NCBI RefSeq assembly: GCF_963576615.1
Contig: NC_088708.1
Coordinates: forward strand, 58,081,196-58,145,195
Length of the DNA stretch: 64,000 bases
Source of the DNA: Watersipora subatra
Lineage: Eukaryota > Bryozoa > Gymnolaemata > Cheilostomatida > Watersiporidae
Direction: 5' to 3'
The notes below the pieces were generated by a model that made no database searches, had not been told where the DNA came from, and was given only the letters and a program-made list of their open reading frames with translations. Below are positions 49,901 through 64,000 of this stretch, piece after piece (the stretch's first letter is position 1; each line of letters opens with the position of its first letter). The position numbers and the translations under genes are program-made.

Positions 49901-50435
49901 GATATTATAGCAGATCACCAGCATATTACCTGCTATTTACATTAGTACAAAAATTGGAACTTTTCGCAAGCTTTTAATGTTCACAAGTTCACCGAGCTCA
50001 CAAAATTGATAAACATTTCTGCTAAGAGGAAACCTTGTTTCTAGCATTTATCCTTCTTATTTGCATAGTTTATGTTAATCACTGGAATCCATAAAAAGGT
50101 TTCGTGATAGTACATTCTGGGATTAAGTAAACCTTTTGAAAACAGGATATAGTGTCTCCGCCTTGTACATTATCAATCAGAGCTGTTAGCATTACTGTCT
50201 CATTTTATGAAAATTTTGGTTTGTACTTTTACATAAAATTGCATAAAATAATTAGTTTTGCAGTAAAAACTGACGGAAAATGTGTTAGAATACCTCGTAA
50301 GGCAGTAGTCAATATTCTTACTAAAGCATTTCAATAGCAAGTTCTTATATTTTGCTTTAAATAAATATTCATATGTCAATGCTCAGTTACCACCACTCAT
50401 ACGTATGAGAACATTCTAATTTTTATAGATAAAAG
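43956..50435. other. Gene-poor AT-rich region
   Basis: No convincing exon on either strand. It contains a 60-bp, three-copy repeat at about 47165-47325 (TTTTTTACACAGANATGT) and a 33-bp doublet at 47813-47873 (GATACACCAGAGTNTTTTAG). A dispersed repeat (TCGCAAGCTTNNAATGTT and flank) occurs near 46590 and 49960. Short frames such as 47327-47632 look random. Confidence 0.55.
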
Positions 50436-51569
50436 ATGGCGGGAGGAAACATAATAGGCAGCCAGAAAGAAATGACAGCAGTTATTAATAATCTAAAGGA
50501 AAGTCGAGTACTTGACAAAGCTATCGATACTCTTTCGTTAGAGGAATCTTACTCAGTCAAACTTCTTAACCTCAACACCAAGATGGTTAATCTGCAATAT
50601 TCTCGTCTGCAAGGAAACGTGAGTAAAATTAAAACGAATTTACCCGCTCAACAGATATCGGTTATGAAAACGCTAGAATCTGAAGGAAGATTTAAGCCCG
50701 AGAATCCAACAGCATCATCTAGCAATAAAAGTAAAATAGCGGCTGCCACTAAACGATTGAAATTTGCGAGTCCTTGCAGGCGAGCGGTCAGCGCTATGCC
50801 AAGACTAGGAAACTCTTTAGATGAGGCAGCAAACGAGGAAACAACTTCAAAACAACATAACTCAAAAAGACGTTCCATAGTTGAAGAAAATGGAGATAAA
50901 TTTAATGGTGTCCATAAAAAAGTTCGTCCGCAAACAACATCGGAAACCGTGCAATTTGTCGCAAATGTTACAGATGATCTCAATGAGCGGAAGACTCGCC
51001 CGAGCACAGCCCAAATTTTAGAAAGAATTTCCACAGCTCAGAAGGCAAGAAAGAACTTACGTCGGCAAACAACATACAGCTGTCATGATGGAAAAGAGCA
51101 GCACGGAAGTGGCATAGCCGGAGACGCATTCGGCCCAAGTCCATATGAAGTTCGTCGCACTAACTATTTGGAGAATGAACGAAGTATAACGCAAAAGCTG
51201 GTTGCTAGAAAAACTGATTTTATGAACGAAACAAAAAAGTTGGTAGCGGACAACCCGAGTGATTATGAAATGCGACCGGAAAGGACAGAGGAAGTCATAA
51301 ACTCAATAGACAGCATGGCGGTCAGACCAGGTATCGAAGTAAACAAGCTTAGAGTTGCTAACTGTAGCAGGGCTATAATCCAGCGTGTTGATTCCGCTTT
51401 ATTAAAACAATTTGCTGAAAATAGAAAACGCCGATGTCTGCCTTTTGATGTCGTACTTATCGATCCAGTTGATGTGAATATATTAGGGAAGGTTAAATTC
51501 AAACCCACGTTTAATACGGACTGTTGCAATAGGTCTAAGGTGTCATTTAAAGCTGCTGCCGAAGTATAA
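50436..51569 (+). CDS. Intronless gene, unknown 377-residue protein
   Basis: A single open frame with a good start context (AAAGATGGCGGG) and a stop at 51567-51569. The protein is basic, Ser/Thr/Lys/Arg-rich and mostly disordered in appearance. Residues 35-80 could form a helix (LSLEESYSVKLLNLNTKM). There are RPSTAQILERISTAQKARKN at about 188-207 and a more ordered, hydrophobic C-terminal part (FDVVLIDPVDVNILGKVKF). No signal peptide, membrane segment or zinc motif is seen, and I do not recognise a family. Length, clean frame and start context argue for a real gene. An intronless gene amid intron-rich neighbours may be a retrocopy or a germline-type gene; alternatively 54.3 kb could be its further exon, though no phase-compatible donor was found. 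Confidence 0.75.
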   Translation: MAGGNIIGSQKEMTAVINNLKESRVLDKAIDTLSLEESYSVKLLNLNTKMVNLQYSRLQGNVSKIKTNLPAQQISVMKTLESEGRFKPENPTASSSNKSKIAAATKRLKFASPCRRAVSAMPRLGNSLDEAANEETTSKQHNSKRRSIVEENGDKFNGVHKKVRPQTTSETVQFVANVTDDLNERKTRPSTAQILERISTAQKARKNLRRQTTYSCHDGKEQHGSGIAGDAFGPSPYEVRRTNYLENERSITQKLVARKTDFMNETKKLVADNPSDYEMRPERTEEVINSIDSMAVRPGIEVNKLRVANCSRAIIQRVDSALLKQFAENRKRRCLPFDVVLIDPVDVNILGKVKFKPTFNTDCCNRSKVSFKAAAEV

Positions 51570-54294
51570 TATGCTTACTAATTCGCTCGCTAACACAATA
51601 GCTTAGTGGCTAATCCAAACACTGGCGATTGATTTAGCAAAGAGCAATCTATCCTCGACTGGCCAGTGACAGTATTCACTTATTGTTGAATGTTTTATTG
51701 GTGATCGTATGTCTAGAGCTTAAAATAATTATATTTACAGTGAGTAGATTTTTGAGAGTGCGTTCTCTCTTTGATGCTATTCTTTGTGTTGGTCTCAACT
51801 AATCGGTTAAATGCGTGATTAGGTTCCCCTGTTTACTGTTTTTACCTCGGTGAGATCTTATTGAATATAAACATATGTAATTTCTCAGGTTGCTAAAGAT
51901 TGTTCATGGCTACAAAACAATCCTAATCTCTGCTTTGTGTGTATAACTGATTTCACTAGTCAATATGTGACCATGCACTAACATTGCTTGCTCGGAACTA
52001 CACATGGTGTGCTTCAGCAGTAAAACAAGAGCATGATATAAAATACTCACGAATGTCTAGGGATGTAAAAGGCAACAGTATACATGACAAATAGCGTTGC
52101 GTGTTTAGTCGTAACATGCAACAGCGAATAGAAACAGAAACAGCGAATAGAAAAGGCTGAATACATTCAAGCAATGATCCCTAATTCTCTGATTCAACTA
52201 GTTTGTGACACTACAAAGTTCACCAATAATTTATAATCAATAAGATTCAATGCTTTTGGCATTACCATTTACCACAGTTGAACATGTAGTCAAAGCCTTC
52301 ATCTATAGCGGTTGGATGTGTGACTATAGATAGAAGCCGAACAAAGGTCCACTTTCGCAGTTGAATTTTTCAAATACGTATATTCAGGCAAATTTAGTCG
52401 TGTTTTTACACGGACACACCTCACAACTCTATTTGGTAATGAAAAAACCTCATGCTATGCACTTTCTAGTTTTTGTGTATACTGTACACATCATAATACG
52501 AAAGAACCTATTAGATGCTTCTATCTGGCTAGGAATTGCATTCTGTGATAACGAGAGCATCTGATAATATTGAACCGAGAGCTTTTGAATAAATATGTAT
52601 TTAATTGCTTTGTCATCATGTTAGACTGTACTTCTACAACACTGAAACTTTAGACTATAGTGATACAGTATGCTGTTGATTTATGTAGTATCATATAACA
52701 AGGCATAAATAGTACGGTATAGCACAGTTTGTTGTGGTATTGTATAGCATGGTATGGTGTAGTTATGGTATATGATTCAATATGGTACGGTGTGTTATCA
52801 CAAGATGCAATAGAGTACAGTATAAGGTTTGGTATATTTGGCGTTACAAAGAATGGTATGATATGATATTCTCTAGCATATCATGATATGGCAGGGTTTT
52901 CTGTAGTAACCTTGCCATATCATGCTAGGGTTACTCTAGCGAACCCTGTATGATAGGATTACTAACATCAAACCCTATCCTACAGGGTTTGGTAAGCCAT
53001 TAGGTTTACCAAACCCTGTATGATATCATAGGGTAAGGTTTGCTGAAGTTTAGTGTAGTACTAGCCGATGGCTATTCATTGCACCTCGCTTAGCTTAATT
53101 GGTTAGGTTATTGTGTGGTGAATCTGGGTTCTTAGATCAAATCCAGCACAAAGCAAATCTTTCACTCCTAGATTTTAATAGCTGTAGCAGAACACACTGA
53201 ACATAGGACTTTGAGATTTATATATTGATGGTACAATATAACAACGTTTTCACTGGTGTTGCAAGATGTGGTTTACCTAACAGTTTTGTCTAATCTTAAA
53301 TGGCATGCTATAGTAAGATATAATCTAGGGCTATGTAATACACTAGTATTGTATCTTAAGAAATGGTAAGCAGACATATAAAAATATGATGTGCTAAAAC
53401 CATGGGCAGTTTAAAAAAATAATGAATCCCTTTTTACATATCACAGCACACCCAATTATTCTGTATAATGACACTCAAACAACTCCAAACAACTCAAATT
53501 GGATCGTTGAAAAATTATTTATTTATTTATTATAAAAAGATAAACAACTTATATCATATGGTGAACTACTTGCTACACATGTAAAAAGTTGCCAATAAGA
53601 GCAGGTAGCTGAGAAAACGATGTCAAAAAGATAATTACTATATATGTATAGCAGGTCTAGTTGTCTTTGTGTGGCGGAAACAAGAGCGGTTAAATTTGGC
53701 CTGCGGAGAAAGATAACAGAGTGCAAATATATCTCTTACAACAGGCTCTATCAAAAGGATCACTAAAAGAGCTACTTCTGCTACTGACATGAAATCTGCT
53801 TTTTAGTTTTACCTGCTCATCCTCAATGCTTGACTGCTTCAGACAAAAGTGGTTTTATCTCTTAGCTCAAACTTGTGCTGGTTCCAGGTGTTTTGTCTGA
53901 TCAATTATTTTCTATATAATTTTTGTAAATGAGGCTACATAGAAAAAACCTGTTTAAAAAACACACGGAACCTTTAAACACAACCAACAAAGGCCACTGT
54001 AGCATCTACAGTTTCGCGTAATTAGTGTGTTGCTAGGTCATCTGTACCTTTTATTGTTACTTCTACGTTGATGAATGATACATATTGTCCCTTATATTAA
54101 CTTTATTTCTCTTTTATTTAACTCCCTTATATTTCCTTTACAAATCTTACATTTCTATATATACATATATATATAAAAGCAGCATATATATACAACTGGC
54201 CAAATTGAATATCTCATATGAGAAAGGTTTTAGTACTCTAACTGTAGGGAGAGAACAACTCCTGATATAATAATGTGATCATTTACTATTTTCA
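51570..54294. other. Non-coding region with inverted repeats
   Basis: It holds an AATAAA near 52589 that may end the intronless gene, a TATGGTAT-rich low-complexity stretch (52660-52900), and a hairpin at about 52981-53021 (TACAGGGTTTGGTAA inverted as TTACCAAACCCTGTA with a short loop). Confidence 0.5.
53061..53228 (-). mobile_element. Short Helitron-like / tRNA-like relic
   Basis: On the minus strand it starts TCAATATATAAATCTCAAAG after an A and shares AAAATCTAGGAGTGAAAGAT-type sequence with the 15.5 kb Helitron. It contains tRNA-like boxes and reaches CTAG followed by T at 53061-53064. No hairpin was seen, so the 3' end is uncertain. Confidence 0.4.
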
Positions 54295-54477
54295 GGACGA
54301 TGGGATGTTAAAAAGAAAATTTCACATGACGAAATTGCATTCATTCGGGCACTTTTGCTTACTAAAGATAGAAACAGGAGAGATGTGATGACACGACAGC
54401 TAATGAGCAAGTGGAATAAGCAGCATCAAGAGAATTATCAAGGAATGTTTGTGACTCAGTTTAGGAAGTACAAGTGA
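54295..54477 (+). CDS. Orphan terminal exon candidate
   Basis: After a good acceptor (TTACTATTTTCAG), a frame runs 60 codons to TGA: RWDVKKKISHDEIAFIRALL ... MFVTQFRKYK. It needs one base from the preceding exon. An AATAAA at 54937-54942 could end the transcript. The composition is protein-like, but no family was recognised and no partner exon was found. It could belong to the gene at 50.4 kb or to an unseen gene. Confidence 0.4.
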   Translation, partial: GRWDVKKKISHDEIAFIRALLLTKDRNRRDVMTRQLMSKWNKQHQENYQGMFVTQFRKYK

Positions 54478-54942
54478 CCAGCTCGGCATTAGAACATTAG
54501 AATATGTTAACCTCAAATGTGTTTCAATAATTTTTTTGATAACTGAAAATTTAGATGTTGTTGTACATGCGCATGTAAATAACGCTTCATCTCTCATAAA
54601 TTTGCATATGGCGGTAAACATCATGTAAGAACATACCAATCTAGCCAAAGAATATTTAAATAATCAAATTTGTAGTCTCTTTATTAATAATCATAACACA
54701 AAAATTCTATTCAGTTGATGCTAGCAAGTACAGAAATTTTGATGACTGCCCGCATTCAAAAATTTTGATTATAGCATTATTTTTTTCATAACGAAATGTA
54801 AAGGTACTGCAAGTACAAAATTTTGATTAGTTAATGTGCTTTCATTGTTCATGATATGTACATGTAGTTATTTGATGCATAACTTTGTTATCATGTCTTC
54901 AACTTGCAACATTTAAAATCATTTTGATTTTCTGTAAATAAA

Positions 54943-56233
54943 CTTTATGAGAATCAAACAGCTGTTGAATAAAAAAAGAACGAGGTGTAATGAGTTGTCT
55001 GTCACTGTTGTGAGCTGTCTGTCCCAATTATTTTTAGCTACTATTAGCTATTAGCTAAACGTCTACTATTGTTAGCTGCAGTAAACATCAGAGAGATGGA
55101 CCAGGTCTATCAGCCATTATAAAATATAACTCATAATAACAGTTATATGAATTATACGAGTTATATGAATTATATGAATTATATAAAATATAATTCATAT
55201 AACTCGGATCACTCACCGAGCAACCATCTCTATCAATCTCCTATGGCTATTCGTGGCCTTTATGTTCAGTTGTAACACTATCTGTTGTTTAAAAAGGCAG
55301 TTACCTATTATTAATATCTTTAAAAAGTTGATCAAGTACCAACTTGAAAACATATCAACCGCTTTTACATGCTCAGAAACATGCTTAGGCGCCAGGCATG
55401 CTTGTATACCTCGACACCATCTCTTACACATACATGTACTTACACTGGCACATACACTAACAATTGTTACTGGCACAATAACAACTTTCATATAGTTCAA
55501 AAAGTTAAGTTTTTTAATTTACTGCTAGGTTTGTTTTGATGTCAGGAAACTTCTTCCATACGTGTACAATCATGTATCTGCAACTGTATCTTTTACTCGT
55601 ACAAAGGGGTACAGCGACAAAACCTGCAAACGCTTTATAACTAAGCCATTTGGAAGTCTACTTACGAGATTTGTATAAGGATTTTATGATGCGTAAATGT
55701 ATATCATTTAATATAAACATCTATATCATTTGATTTTGTGAGTATCACTTGTAATTGAATGCTTTATAAACACAATCAGTAGACAAAAAGTCAAGCAGAT
55801 GATTTTTGATTCAAGGCTGGTTTGTAAAAAGTCAAGTAGATGATTTCCGAGTCAAGGCTAGTTTGTTTACAAAAACAACCAGAGATATTCAAAAGTAACA
55901 CAACAAAATGCATTCCTTTATCTTTAGCACTAGCAACGCTAAACAACACTCATGAGGAAATGTGTTAAGTTATTCGAGTACTCATAACATAAAAATTATA
56001 AGTATGCACAAGCCATAGTAGTAACAACATTTTCCATTTTACTCAGGATATACTAGCCTACGATGTTCTCGGAATTTCAGTTTAAAGGGTATACGCTCCA
56101 GAACTTATGCAATAGCATTTCAGTGCAGTGGCATGCGTTGCAGGTTCTTGCTCTCATGTCATAATGAAATGCTCTGAATGTGGTAAACAGGACGTTGAAT
56201 AAATTTACAATAGAAATCAGGTATGTTCACACA
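54943..56233. other. Intergenic region
   Basis: A small AT-rich hairpin-like tract (TATATGAATTATA repeats, 55130-55205) is present. No gene is supported on either strand; open frames at 55213-55500 overlap on both strands without domains. Confidence 0.5.
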
Positions 56234-56241
56234 TATAAATA
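56234..56241 (+). promoter_or_regulatory. TATA box of the M4 protease gene
   Basis: TATAAATA lies 42 bp upstream of the ATG at 56283, which would give a very short 5' UTR. Inferred from position. Confidence 0.5.
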
Positions 56242-56282
56242 CCCTGTGTGTTGGTATTCCATTGTCACAATCAAGCTGCAAA

Positions 56283-64000
<7,718 letters not shown>

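Noticed and set aside
53061-53170. Functional tRNA gene
   Set aside because: Box-like motifs only; no cloverleaf with paired acceptor stem could be drawn, and the flanks match Helitron sequence.

Overview
The window is AT-rich metazoan DNA: GT-AG introns, tRNA-like short repeats, many mobile elements, and genes of clearly animal type (RNF181, mitochondrial threonine dehydrogenase, an EMI/EGF/VWD secreted protein). The mix, including an intron-bearing M4 thermolysin-family protease, suggests a marine invertebrate, perhaps a spiralian such as a bryozoan or mollusc. The species is a guess; the animal assignment is firm. Gene models below were built by hand by matching splice-site phases from exon to exon.

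Layout. 1-6.2 kb (minus): the 5' part of a secreted protein with signal peptide, EMI-like module, EGF and von Willebrand D domain, running off the left edge or ending near it. 6.9-19.6 kb (minus): a complete nine-exon L-threonine 3-dehydrogenase (TDH), whose introns hold a Helitron, a hAT element with a second inverted-repeat element inside it, a short Helitron and several minisatellites. 20.3-24.2 kb: an inverted-repeat element and a decayed integrase relic. 26.6-28.2 kb (minus): a complete three-exon RNF181 E3 ligase.

28,378-39,353: the main discovery, an apparently whole Mutator-like (MULE) DNA transposon of about 11 kb, flanked by a perfect 9-bp target duplication (GATCGTAAT) and with inverted termini. 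It carries one 15-exon gene whose splice phases all agree and which reads as a 1,042-residue protein: MULE DDE transposase, SWIM zinc finger, Ulp1/SENP-type cysteine protease and C-terminal PHD finger. A TA-flanked MITE sits in its second intron. The element landed about 200 bp upstream of the RNF181 start codon.

39.5-44.0 kb: a very young Ty3/Gypsy-type LTR element inserted in the 5' end of a Helitron. 44-50 kb: gene-poor AT-rich DNA. 50.4-51.6 kb (plus): an intronless 377-codon gene that I do not recognise. 54.3 kb: an orphan terminal-exon candidate. 56.3 kb to the right edge (plus): the first eight exons of a secreted M4 metallopeptidase with signal peptide, propeptide (FTP/PepSY-like) and the zinc site HEIGH...NEAYSD; the gene continues past the window.

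The host genes do not form a functional unit. The window is best read as four or five unrelated animal genes separated by successive waves of transposons (hAT, Tc1/mariner-like, Helitron, MULE, LTR), several nested in each other.
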